A DNA stretch of 5,574 nt from Acidimicrobiales bacterium (GCA_020631315.1 JAHDHM010000250.1:1-5574), one strand, 5' to 3'. Shown: positions 1 to 5,574, counted from the first letter of the stretch. Numbers and translations: made by a program. Notes: generated from the letters alone by a model not told the origin.

Positions 1-766
<766 letters not shown>

Positions 767-774
767 CGCCCGGG

Positions 775-783
775 TCCCCCTCC
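775..783 (-). promoter_or_regulatory. Ribosome binding site of the monooxygenase
   Basis: GGAGGGGGA on the minus strand is the only strong Shine-Dalgarno-like run near the start. Its GGAGG part is 12 nt and its GGGGA part 8 nt from the ATG at 766. The reading frame stays open further upstream but shows no ATG with comparable support, so this site decides the start. Confidence 0.6.
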
Positions 784-855
784 GGTCAGGTCGTGATGGT
801 GTGACGCTCAGGCGTGCCGTGTCGATGAAGAACGCCTACGCGTGCTGTGTCGTCG

Positions 856-872
856 AAACGCCTCAGGCGTTT
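856..872 (-). terminator. Perfect hairpin at the acyl-CoA dehydrogenase stop codon; weak terminator candidate
   Basis: AAACGCC-TGA-GGCGTTT is a perfect inverted repeat: 7-bp stem and 3-nt loop, or 8 bp with a 1-nt loop. On the minus strand the loop is exactly the TGA stop codon of the acyl-CoA dehydrogenase (865-863). The stem ends in TTT and is then interrupted by CGACG, so the U-tract is short; on the plus strand it ends in TTTTT (870-874). It may partly terminate or pause transcription between the dehydrogenase and the monooxygenase, or protect the 3' end of the upstream message. The symmetry is directly visible; the function is inferred. Confidence 0.4.
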
Positions 873-2188
873 TTCGGCAGCTCGGAGAACGGCGTGACCT
901 TGTCCTTGTTCGGCTCCTTGGGGAGACCGAGGGCACGTTCGCCGATGATGTTCTTCTGGATCTGGTCGGTGCCACCGTAGATGGGCGGGGCCTGGGCGTA
1001 GAGGGCCTGGCCGGTCACCATCGACAGGAACGGGTTGCCCGTCGCCTCGTCGTTGGCGGCCTTCTGCTCGTCGTTGTAGGCGTGGAGCATGCCGTGGCCG
1101 CCGAGGATGCGCAGGCCGAGGTCACGGTTCAGCCGAACCACGTCGCTCATCAGGAGCTTCGAGATGTTCGCCATGCCGGGGATGTCGCGGCCCATGGCTC
1201 GCTCGGCCTTGGCCCGCTGACCGTTGAACGTGCCGATCTGGTTGAGCGTGTGGAGGCGCATCAGGTCCTGGCGGATGGTCGGGTCGTCGATCTTGCCGGA
1301 GCTCTTGGCGAAGTCGATGAGCATGGTGCGGCTCGGTGCGGCACCGGCCGCCTGCTTCTTGACCCGGCGCTCGCCGACGGGCTTGGGAGCGAAGTCACCC
1401 GCACGCTTGCCGAGGTTGCCGGCGATGGTGCCCGGCGTGGCGGTGCGACCACCGCCGCTGCCACCCGCTCCGAGTCCGGCACGTTCGGCCTGCAGCGTGG
1501 TGTTGGTGGCGGCCCAGCCGTTGTTGACGTCACCGATCACGGCACTGGCCGGCACGCGGGCGTCGGTGAGGAACACCTCGTTGAACATGGCGTGGCCGGT
1601 CATCTCGACCAACGGACGGATCTCGACGCCGTCCTGGTGCATGTCGCACGCCATCCACGAGATGCCCTGATGCTTCGGGGCGTCGAAGTTGGTGCGGGCG
1701 ATCAGCATGCCCATGTCGGCGGTCTGGCCGAGCGAGGTCCAGACCTTCTGGCCGTTGACGATGTACTCCTCGCCGTCGAGCTCGGCCTTGGCGGTGAGGC
1801 CGGCGAGGTCGGAACCGGCGCCGGGCTCGGAGAACAGCTGGCACCACGCCTTCTGGCCGGTGACGATCTCGCGCACGTAGAGGTCGATCTGCTCCTGCGT
1901 GCCGTGGGTGGCGATGGTCGGAGCGGCGAGCAGCAGACCGAGACCGGCCGGGGCGCCCATGGCACCGAAGGCGGCGATCTCACGGGCCACGGCGACCGAG
2001 TCGGCGCGGCTCACGCCCTTGCCGTAGGCGTTGACGGGCAGCAGCGGCGACGACCAGCCTGCGGTGCCGAGGCGCTCCCACCACTCTGCGACGGTGATCT
2101 CCGGATCCCAGTTCTCCTCGAGCCAGGCACGCAGCTCCTCGAGGAGGGCTTCGCCGGTGGCAGCGGGGGCGTCGGGGGTCATCGTCAT
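863..2188 (-). CDS. Acyl-CoA dehydrogenase (FadE-like), 441 aa
   Basis: An FAD-dependent dehydrogenase that would introduce the alpha,beta double bond into an acyl-CoA and pass electrons to ETF. Seen: an N-terminal helical domain (about 10-115); the FAD/substrate beta-domain signature FSEPGAGSDLAGL (119-131) and NGQKVWTS (145-152); a C-terminal helical domain with LGGHGM (362-367) and IYGGTDQIQKNIIGERALGLP (403-423). At the usual catalytic Glu position (IYEGT in MCAD-type enzymes) there is Gly405. Glu235 in LQAERAGLG sits where isovaleryl- and long-chain acyl-CoA dehydrogenases carry their base, so it is the likely catalytic residue. A Gly- and Lys/Arg-rich stretch (about 241-285) adds roughly 35-40 residues before the next core helix. 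The same frame is open up to an ATG at 2329, but those 47 residues are unlike the family. I chose the ATG at 2188 because GGAGA ends 5 nt upstream; the ATG at 2182 is the alternative. Its start is divergent from the rightward SDR unit. The acyl chain it acts on is unknown. Confidence 0.95.
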   Translation of the reverse strand: MTMTPDAPAATGEALLEELRAWLEENWDPEITVAEWWERLGTAGWSSPLLPVNAYGKGVSRADSVAVAREIAAFGAMGAPAGLGLLLAAPTIATHGTQEQIDLYVREIVTGQKAWCQLFSEPGAGSDLAGLTAKAELDGEEYIVNGQKVWTSLGQTADMGMLIARTNFDAPKHQGISWMACDMHQDGVEIRPLVEMTGHAMFNEVFLTDARVPASAVIGDVNNGWAATNTTLQAERAGLGAGGSGGGRTATPGTIAGNLGKRAGDFAPKPVGERRVKKQAAGAAPSRTMLIDFAKSSGKIDDPTIRQDLMRLHTLNQIGTFNGQRAKAERAMGRDIPGMANISKLLMSDVVRLNRDLGLRILGGHGMLHAYNDEQKAANDEATGNPFLSMVTGQALYAQAPPIYGGTDQIQKNIIGERALGLPKEPNKDKVTPFSELPKNA

Positions 2189-2193
2189 CGTCG

Positions 2194-2198
2194 TCTCC
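2194..2198 (-). promoter_or_regulatory. Ribosome binding site of the acyl-CoA dehydrogenase
   Basis: GGAGA on the minus strand lies 5 nt before the ATG at 2188 and 11 nt before a second in-frame ATG at 2182. It excludes the far-upstream ATG at 2329 as the main start, but cannot fully decide between 2188 and 2182. Confidence 0.55.
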
Positions 2199-2264
2199 GT
2201 TGGTGGCGTCTCGTGTGCGGCCCGGCGTCGGCGGCCGGTCAGGGGATCGAGAAATGTGCACGCG

Positions 2265-2288
2265 GTGTGCCACAACATAGTGGCGCAC
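2265..2288. promoter_or_regulatory. Operator-like inverted repeat in the divergent intergenic region
   Basis: GTGTGCCAC-AACATA-GTGGCGCAC: two 9-bp arms complementary at 8 of 9 positions, separated by an AT-rich 6-bp spacer. It lies 77 bp upstream of the acyl-CoA dehydrogenase start and about 100 bp upstream of the rightward ORF, within the 199-bp region (2189-2387) between divergent units. Size and symmetry fit a dimeric repressor such as a TetR-family regulator, which commonly controls fatty-acid or steroid catabolism in Actinobacteria. No regulator gene is in the window. A further GTGGCGTC/GACGCCAC pair flanks it at 2203-2210 and 2291-2298. The symmetry is seen; the operator role is inferred. 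Confidence 0.45.
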
Positions 2289-2351
2289 AGGACGCCACGG
2301 CGAGAAGTCGGGGCCGCATGGAGCGGCACATCGCGTAGCTGCCCGGTCGGG

Positions 2352-2380
2352 TCGAGATCTCGTCACGGTGGCGGTAGAAC
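2352..2380 (+). promoter_or_regulatory. Tentative promoter giving a leaderless transcript
   Basis: TCGAGA (2352-2357, 4/6 to the -35 consensus), a 17-bp spacer and TAGAAC (2375-2380, 4/6 to the -10 consensus). Transcription would begin around 2387-2388, at the ATG of the 32-codon ORF. Leaderless genes are common in Actinobacteria, and there is no good Shine-Dalgarno sequence before that ATG. Both hexamers are imperfect, so this is a weak call. Confidence 0.3.
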
Positions 2381-2387
2381 TGGCGCG

Positions 2388-2486
2388 ATGAGCACCGATG
2401 TCGTCACGACGAACCGCGCCGACCTGTTGCAGCGCGCTCGACCGCTCAGCGTCGAGGCCGCGCTGGCGGAGTTGTCGGCGTCATGA
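2388..2486 (+). CDS. Possible 32-aa leader peptide, translationally coupled to the SDR
   Basis: An ATG-to-TGA reading frame of 32 codons, beginning MSTDVVTTNRADLL and ending AALAELSAS. Its TGA overlaps the ATG of the following SDR as ATGA (2483-2486), the classic arrangement for translational coupling. There is no strong ribosome binding site before it; a -10-like TAGAAC ending 7 nt upstream would allow leaderless translation. I recognise no domain. It could be a genuine small protein, a regulatory leader, the remnant of a lost gene, or chance, since stop-free frames are common at this GC content. The codons use mostly G or C at the third position, consistent with but not proof of coding. Confidence 0.35.
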   Translation: MSTDVVTTNRADLLQRARPLSVEAALAELSAS

Positions 2487-3235
2487 GCTCGCTGGACGCA
2501 GCGGCGCTGCGCGGCAAGGTCGTGCTCGTGACGGGAGCGAGTAGCGGCATCGGTGTTGCCGTGGCCGATGCCTGCGCCGCCGCTGGGGCGACCGTCGTGA
2601 CCGCGAGCCGTCGACCCGCGGCCCACGACTGGCACGAGCTCGACGTGCGCGACTCGGCTGCCGTCGACGCGCTGATCTCGACGGTCGTCGAGCGCCATGG
2701 CCGCCTCGACGGGGTCGTCAACAACGCGGGTGTGCAGGTCGAGAAGACGATCGCCGACTCGACCGACGACGACTACGACCTCGTCATGGACGTCAACGTC
2801 CGAGGCGTGTTCAACGTCGCCCGCGCTGCGGTGCGAGCGATGCGTGACGGCGACGGCGGCATGATCGTGAACGTCGGCTCGATCGCGGCGTCACATGCCG
2901 ATCACGGCATGGCGCTCTACAACGCGTCGAAGGGCGCGGTGCAGGCGTTGACCCGTGCGATCGCGACGGACCACGGGCGTGATGGGGTGCGCTGCGTGGC
3001 CGTGGCACCCGGCTGGATCATGACCGAGATGGCCGACGCTGCGTTCGACCTCGCTGACGACCCAGAGGCGGCCCGCGCCGAGGCGACGGCGAAGCATCCG
3101 GTGGGTCGCATGGGCACGCCTGAGGACATCGGAGGGCTGTGTGCGTGGTTGCTGAGCGACGCTGCGGCGTTCGCCTCGGGCTCGGTGTTCACCCTCGACG
3201 GCGGCCTCACCGCACAGTCGCCGATAGGCGACTGA
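2483..3235 (+). CDS. Classical short-chain dehydrogenase/reductase (SDR), 250 aa
   Basis: A cytoplasmic NAD(P)-dependent oxidoreductase of the classical SDR family, which interconverts alcohols and ketones. Full family length. Seen: the cofactor motif TGASSGIG (17-24); Arg43-Arg44 at the end of the second beta strand, suggesting NADP(H) preference; the adenine-contacting Asp in LDVRD (53-57); NNAG (80-83); and the complete catalytic tetrad Asn105, Ser133, Tyr146 and Lys150 (YNASK). PGW (176-178) and the C-terminal SGSVFTLDGG (232-241) are also typical. No in-frame ATG, GTG or TTG occurs between an upstream TAG (2375) and the ATG at 2483, so the start is firm; GGAG (2468-2471) lies 11 nt before it and the start overlaps the leader ORF stop. 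The last residues, AQSPIGD, are encoded by the first unit of a 27-bp tandem repeat. The C-terminus resembles 3-oxoacyl-ACP-reductase-like SDRs, but the substrate cannot be assigned. Confidence 0.95.
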   Translation: MSSLDAAALRGKVVLVTGASSGIGVAVADACAAAGATVVTASRRPAAHDWHELDVRDSAAVDALISTVVERHGRLDGVVNNAGVQVEKTIADSTDDDYDLVMDVNVRGVFNVARAAVRAMRDGDGGMIVNVGSIAASHADHGMALYNASKGAVQALTRAIATDHGRDGVRCVAVAPGWIMTEMADAAFDLADDPEAARAEATAKHPVGRMGTPEDIGGLCAWLLSDAAAFASGSVFTLDGGLTAQSPIGD

Positions 3236-3291
3236 ACCGGCACAGCGCCGAGAGGCGACTGAACCGGCACAGCGCCGAGAGGCGGCTGAAG
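3211..3291 (+). repeat. Three tandem 27-bp hairpin units over the SDR stop codon
   Basis: Units 3211-3237, 3238-3264 and 3265-3291. Units 2 and 3 differ at only two positions; unit 1 differs by a compensating one-base shift and a few substitutions. Each unit contains a stem-loop: CAGTCGCC-GATA-GGCGACTG (3215-3234, perfect 8 bp) and CAGCGCC-GAGA-GGCG with a one-base bulge before CTG (3243-3261 and 3270-3288). Because 27 is a multiple of three, each unit places a TGA in the SDR frame (3233, 3260, 3287). The array ends 5 bp before the stop of the convergent SDR. It could be a bidirectional terminator or mRNA 3' protection structure without a U-tract, or a copy of a dispersed intergenic repeat. 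Confidence 0.85.
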
Positions 3292-3296
3292 CAGGG

Positions 3297-4142
3297 CTAC
3301 TGGCCGGGGAGGGCGAAGCCCTGCGGGTTGCGCACGTTCATGATCGAGTCGTGCTTGTCGGCGAGAATGCCGACCATCGTCATGTCGGTGAAGATCCAGA
3401 ACTTCTCGTTCGTGACGGCGTCGTGGACCATGTCGGCCACGTCGTCGGGCTTGGCTCCGGAGGCGAGCACGTCCTTCAGCCACTGACGGCGCAGCTCCAT
3501 GTCGTCGCTCGGTTCAGCGAGGGCAGCGGGTGCCGCCCATTCGGGGATGTTGCGGTCCGAGTCGGCGATGTCGGTGGCGACCCAGCCGGGGCACAGGCAC
3601 GACACGCCCACGCCGGTCTGCTGATCCTGCATGGCCCTGTAGAGGCCGAGGGTGATGCCGACGACGCCCCACTTCGACGCCGAGTAGGCGGAATGCCCGC
3701 CGAAGTGACCGGCCATCGACGCGGTGTTCACGATGTGCCCCTCGCCCTGTTCGAGCAGCTTGGGCAGGAAGACGCGGTGGCCGTGGATGACGCCCCACAG
3801 GTTGACGTCGATGACCCACTTCCAGGCCATCTCGTCGATGTGGTTGTCGCCGAGCGAGCCGGCGACGCCGGCGTTGTTGCAGATGACGTGGGCGGTGTCG
3901 AACTTCTCGAACGTCGCCGCGCCGAGCGCGTCCATCGCCTCGGAGTCGCTGACGTCGGTGATCGTCGAGATGACCTCGGTACCGTGCGCGCTCACCTCGG
4001 CGACGGCCTCGGCGAGACGCGGCTCCTCGACGTCGGACATCACGACGTGCATGCCCGCCTTCGCGAAACGGTGGGCGAACGAACGGCCCATGCCGCTCGC
4101 AGCTCCGGTGACGACGGCGACTTTTCCGGTGAGGTCCTGCAT
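3297..4142 (-). CDS. Short-chain dehydrogenase/reductase (SDR) with C-terminal extension, 281 aa
   Basis: A second classical-type SDR, NAD(P)-dependent and cytoplasmic, oxidising or reducing an unknown alcohol or ketone. Seen: TGAASGMG (12-19); Asp37 at the end of strand 2, which favours NAD(H), unlike the neighbouring SDR; Asp63 in TDVSD; NNAG (89-92); and the tetrad Asn114, Ser142, Tyr153 and Lys157 (YSASK). Ser-Tyr spacing is 11 residues, against 13 in the other SDR, so the loop is shorter. After PGW (185-187) a helical substrate-lid region and an extension of about 30 residues ending NPQGFALPGQ replace the usual GG-containing C-terminus. The ATG at 4142 starts at the conserved TGKVAVVTG region and lacks a clear Shine-Dalgarno sequence; a TACCGT at 4156-4151 would put the transcript start almost at the ATG. 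It is convergent with the upstream SDR (61-bp gap) and divergent from the MFS gene (67-bp gap). Confidence 0.94.
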   Translation of the reverse strand: MQDLTGKVAVVTGAASGMGRSFAHRFAKAGMHVVMSDVEEPRLAEAVAEVSAHGTEVISTITDVSDSEAMDALGAATFEKFDTAHVICNNAGVAGSLGDNHIDEMAWKWVIDVNLWGVIHGHRVFLPKLLEQGEGHIVNTASMAGHFGGHSAYSASKWGVVGITLGLYRAMQDQQTGVGVSCLCPGWVATDIADSDRNIPEWAAPAALAEPSDDMELRRQWLKDVLASGAKPDDVADMVHDAVTNEKFWIFTDMTMVGILADKHDSIMNVRNPQGFALPGQ

Positions 4143-4150
4143 GGCCGGTC

Positions 4151-4156
4151 ACGGTA
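4151..4156 (-). promoter_or_regulatory. Tentative -10 element of the second SDR
   Basis: TACCGT on the minus strand fits the actinobacterial TANNNT pattern and lies 8 nt before the ATG at 4142, implying a leaderless or nearly leaderless message. The best -35-like hexamer, TTGGGT (4181-4176), is 19 bp away, longer than ideal. Confidence 0.25.
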
Positions 4157-4189
4157 GAAGGTCGTAGCGCGCTGAACCCAACTTGTGGT

Positions 4190-4199
4190 GAACGCGTTC
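4190..4199. promoter_or_regulatory. Perfect 10-bp palindrome between divergent SDR and MFS genes
   Basis: GAACGCGTTC is perfectly self-complementary and lies 10 bp before the MFS ATG, inside the 67-bp region shared with the divergent SDR. An 8-bp palindrome, AGCGCGCT, lies at 4166-4173. Either could bind a shared regulator, but short palindromes are frequent in GC-rich DNA. GAAC/GTTC resembles SOS half-sites, but the central spacing does not fit. Confidence 0.2.
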
Positions 4200-4209
4200 G
4201 ACAGGGGGC

Positions 4210-5394
4210 ATGGCTGGGGTGTGGACTACGCCGGTGTTGAACCGGAGCGCGCTGCCGATCTACTGCGCCCACTTCTTCCTGACCACCGCACTCGGCGTCG
4301 TGTTCGTGTTCCTGGAGGACGTTCAGGAGGAGCTCGGCTTGGCCGACTGGGGCGTCGGCGTGATCGCCGGAACCGGCTTCCTCGCCGCCCTGTTCGCCAA
4401 CCTGGTGCTGGCCCCGCTGGCTGATCGAGGGCGCACGGCGCAGCTCGCGATCCTGGGCATCGTCACCGGGGTGATCGGCCCGATCATGTTCGCCTACGGC
4501 GGCGACACCATCGTCCTGGCGGTCGGTCGTGGCCTGACGGGTATCGGTCTCGGCCTGTTCGGGCTCGCGGCACGCAAGGCGCTCATCGGCGAGGACGCCG
4601 AAGGCGGCGGCGTGAAGCTCGGCATCCTGCTGTCCGTCGCCGTGGCCGGATTCATCCTCGGGCCGTTCATCGGTGCGCTGTTGGAGCCGATCTCGTTCGA
4701 AGCGCCGTTCGTGTTCGTCGCCGTCGCCATCGGTGTCGCGGGCGTGCCTGCGATCATCACGATCGCTGGTGCCCCGATCGCGTCGACACCTGTCGACTAC
4801 GGCGACCTCGGCAAGCTCATCCGCCGGCCGCGGGTGCAGTCGGCGATGCTCGCCGCAGTGCTCGTCTACTCCTACATCGGGGTGTTCGACGCCACCCTCG
4901 ACCGGCTCATCACCGACCTCGGCGGTGACACCACCGCCGTGGCGATCGCCATCGTGTTCACCGGTGGCCCGATGCTGGTGTTGCCGAGGATCGTCGGCGG
5001 GCTCGCCGAGCGACGGGGTGCCAGCACCGTGATGGTTCCTGCGTTGCTGCTGCTCGTGCCCGTGATGCTCGGCTACTGGTGGGCCGGCGCCGTCTGGTTC
5101 GTGGCGCTCACCGGGTTCCTGCACGGATCGGGGGAGTCGTTCGTGATCGTGTCGGCCCAGGTGCTGTCGCTCGAGGTGACCGGTGCCGAGCGAGCGGCGA
5201 TCGGCACGGGCCTGCTGGACTCGGCCGGCCTGTTGGCAGCCGCGATCGGTGCGTTCGTCGGGCCGATCATGTACGGCAGCGCCGGGCAGACGGCGTTCTT
5301 CTGGACCTTCCTGCTCGGCATCGTGCTGGGCGCGCTGATCCTGCAGCGTGCCAGCCGTGCCATCTACGACGACGAGCCCACTTCCGTCGTCTGA
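4210..5394 (+). CDS. Major facilitator superfamily (MFS) transporter, 12 TM, antiporter-like
   Basis: An inner-membrane secondary transporter of 394 residues, the usual MFS size. Hydrophobic segments read roughly at 14-36, 46-70, 77-96, 100-121, 136-158, 166-188, then a cytoplasmic loop (189-210), followed by 211-230, 241-260, 272-290, 294-321, 330-352 and 362-380. A shortened motif A, LADRGR (70-75), lies between TM2 and TM3, and its second-half echo GGLAERRG (263-270) lies between TM8 and TM9. GFILGPFIG (147-155) in TM5 matches motif C (GxxxGPxxGG), characteristic of proton-coupled antiporters, so export of a drug or metabolite is more likely than uptake. No signal peptide. The ATG at 4210 has AGGGGG only 1 nt upstream; the in-frame GTG at 4219 sits 10 nt after that run and may be the true start, shortening the protein by three residues. 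Divergent from the second SDR. Substrate unknown. Confidence 0.93.
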   Translation: MAGVWTTPVLNRSALPIYCAHFFLTTALGVVFVFLEDVQEELGLADWGVGVIAGTGFLAALFANLVLAPLADRGRTAQLAILGIVTGVIGPIMFAYGGDTIVLAVGRGLTGIGLGLFGLAARKALIGEDAEGGGVKLGILLSVAVAGFILGPFIGALLEPISFEAPFVFVAVAIGVAGVPAIITIAGAPIASTPVDYGDLGKLIRRPRVQSAMLAAVLVYSYIGVFDATLDRLITDLGGDTTAVAIAIVFTGGPMLVLPRIVGGLAERRGASTVMVPALLLLVPVMLGYWWAGAVWFVALTGFLHGSGESFVIVSAQVLSLEVTGAERAAIGTGLLDSAGLLAAAIGAFVGPIMYGSAGQTAFFWTFLLGIVLGALILQRASRAIYDDEPTSVV

Positions 5395-5462
5395 CCCTCG
5401 CCGCTGAGATGGGTTGCAGTGTTCGGGGGTGTCCTTCTGACGCGCCTCGAGTCGCTGGGGAT

Positions 5463-5475
5463 TTGTTCTGAACAA
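5463..5475. promoter_or_regulatory. 13-bp palindrome upstream of the SOS box
   Basis: TTGTTC-T-GAACAA is perfectly symmetrical around one central T. It lies 19 bp before the SOS palindrome and just upstream of the proposed -35. It shares GTTC/GAAC with SOS half-sites but in the opposite orientation (GTTC first), so it is not itself a LexA site. It could bind a second regulator or form part of an RNA hairpin after the MFS gene. Confidence 0.3.
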
Positions 5476-5489
5476 TCTTCGGATCGGAG

Positions 5490-5518
5490 TTGGGTATCGA
5501 ACATGTGTTCGATAGTGT
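5490..5518 (+). promoter_or_regulatory. Promoter of the gene to the right, with the SOS box between -35 and -10
   Basis: TTGGGT (5490-5495), a 17-bp spacer and TAGTGT (5513-5518, fits TANNNT). The LexA palindrome fills the spacer, the arrangement expected for a repressed SOS promoter. Transcription would start near 5525, leaving about 47 nt of leader before the ATG at 5572. The -35 matches only the TTG half of the consensus. Confidence 0.5.
5495..5514. promoter_or_regulatory. LexA-binding site (SOS box)
   Basis: TATCGAACATGTGTTCGATA has perfect 9-bp arms around a central TG. Its core TCGAAC-ATGT-GTTCGA (5497-5512) is an exact match to the Actinobacteria/Firmicutes SOS box, TCGAAC-N4-GTTCGA, bound by LexA. 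It implies that the gene starting at the right edge is repressed by LexA and induced by DNA damage. Extra GTTCG half-sites occur at 5519-5523 and 5540-5544. The neighbouring MFS gene ends 100 bp upstream and is oriented toward the site, so it is not the target. Confidence 0.85.
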
Positions 5519-5571
5519 GTTCGTTGTGGCGGGGACGCTGTTCGAAGCTCAACCAACCGAAGAAGCACCTG

Positions 5572-5574
5572 ATG
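5572..5574 (+). other. Probable start codon of a gene continuing beyond the window
   Basis: The last three bases are ATG, preceded 6 nt upstream by a purine-rich GAAGAAG (5559-5565) that could serve as a weak ribosome binding site. It is the natural target of the SOS-controlled promoter just upstream. Nothing of the product is visible. SOS genes with such boxes include lexA, recA, imuA'/imuB/dnaE2 and nuclease or peptidase genes, but no choice can be made here. Confidence 0.45.

Noticed and set aside
2189..2329. N-terminal extension of the acyl-CoA dehydrogenase from the ATG at 2329
   Set aside because: The extra 47 residues show no family similarity or signal peptide and would cover the operator-like repeat; a ribosome binding site points to 2188.
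842..2338. 498-codon open frame on the plus strand opposite the acyl-CoA dehydrogenase
   Set aside because: The opposite strand encodes a full acyl-CoA dehydrogenase with all family motifs; the plus-strand product is low-complexity Val/Gly/Ala/Asp/His-rich sequence with no domain.
2353..2362. CGAGATCTCG 10-bp palindrome in the tentative promoter spacer
   Set aside because: Perfect but short, with no flanking symmetry; expected by chance at this composition, so not listed as a separate site.
3211..3291. CRISPR-like array
   Set aside because: The 27-bp units are directly adjacent with no unique spacers and only three copies, so this is a simple tandem repeat.
5395..5460. Intrinsic terminator after the MFS gene
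   Set aside because: Only weak complementarity around CTCGAG and no T-tract; not supportable.
5364..5552. 62-codon minus-strand ORF after the MFS gene
   Set aside because: It overlaps the MFS 3' end and runs antisense through the SOS promoter; the composition is unremarkable and no ribosome binding site was seen.
3514..5568. 684-codon open frame on the minus strand, antisense to the MFS gene and out of frame over the second SDR
   Set aside because: The translation is rich in Arg, Asp, His and Gln without any domain, and it overlays two clearly recognisable genes. It is an artefact of few stop codons in GC-rich DNA.

Overview
The window is GC-rich chromosomal DNA with strong G/C bias at third codon positions. 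It encodes a catabolic set typical of high-GC Actinobacteria: an FAD/NADP Baeyer-Villiger-type monooxygenase, an actinobacterial-style acyl-CoA dehydrogenase, two short-chain dehydrogenases and an MFS exporter. The acyl-CoA dehydrogenase subtype, and an SOS box of the TCGAAC-N4-GTTCGA type at the right end, both fit Actinobacteria. An Acidimicrobiia-like (Ilumatobacter-type) source is my best guess, but this is inference.

Layout from left to right. (1) 1-766, minus: N-terminal 255 residues of a type I Baeyer-Villiger/flavin monooxygenase that runs off the left edge. (2) 863-2188, minus: a complete acyl-CoA dehydrogenase, upstream of the monooxygenase on the same strand. The 96-bp gap between them starts with a perfect hairpin whose loop is the dehydrogenase stop codon. 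(3) 2189-2387: a 199-bp divergent intergenic region with a 24-bp operator-like inverted repeat and a tentative leaderless promoter for the rightward genes. (4) 2388-2486 and 2483-3235, plus: a possible 32-codon leader ORF overlapping the start of a classical SDR by ATGA. (5) 3211-3291: three tandem 27-bp hairpin units that begin inside the SDR stop region and fill the gap between two convergent SDR genes. (6) 3297-4142, minus: a second, longer SDR. (7) 4143-4209: a short divergent intergenic region with palindromes. (8) 4210-5394, plus: a 12-TM MFS transporter with an antiporter-type motif C. (9) 5395-5574: non-coding DNA with a perfect SOS box between a plausible -35 and -10. The window's last three bases are an ATG, so a DNA-damage-inducible gene probably starts at the right edge.

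Functionally, the monooxygenase, acyl-CoA dehydrogenase and SDRs fit oxidation of a ketone, steroid, terpenoid or other lipophilic substrate followed by CoA-thioester degradation, but no substrate can be read from the sequence. The MFS protein could export a related compound. The SOS-controlled gene on the right looks like a separate unit. No stretch longer than 200 bases lacks a gene. I saw no tRNA, rRNA, CRISPR array or insertion sequence, and no clear evidence of a wholly new biological system. The most rewarding signals are the SOS box, the tandem hairpins at the SDR stop codon, the leader ORF, and the acyl-CoA dehydrogenase lacking the usual catalytic Glu.
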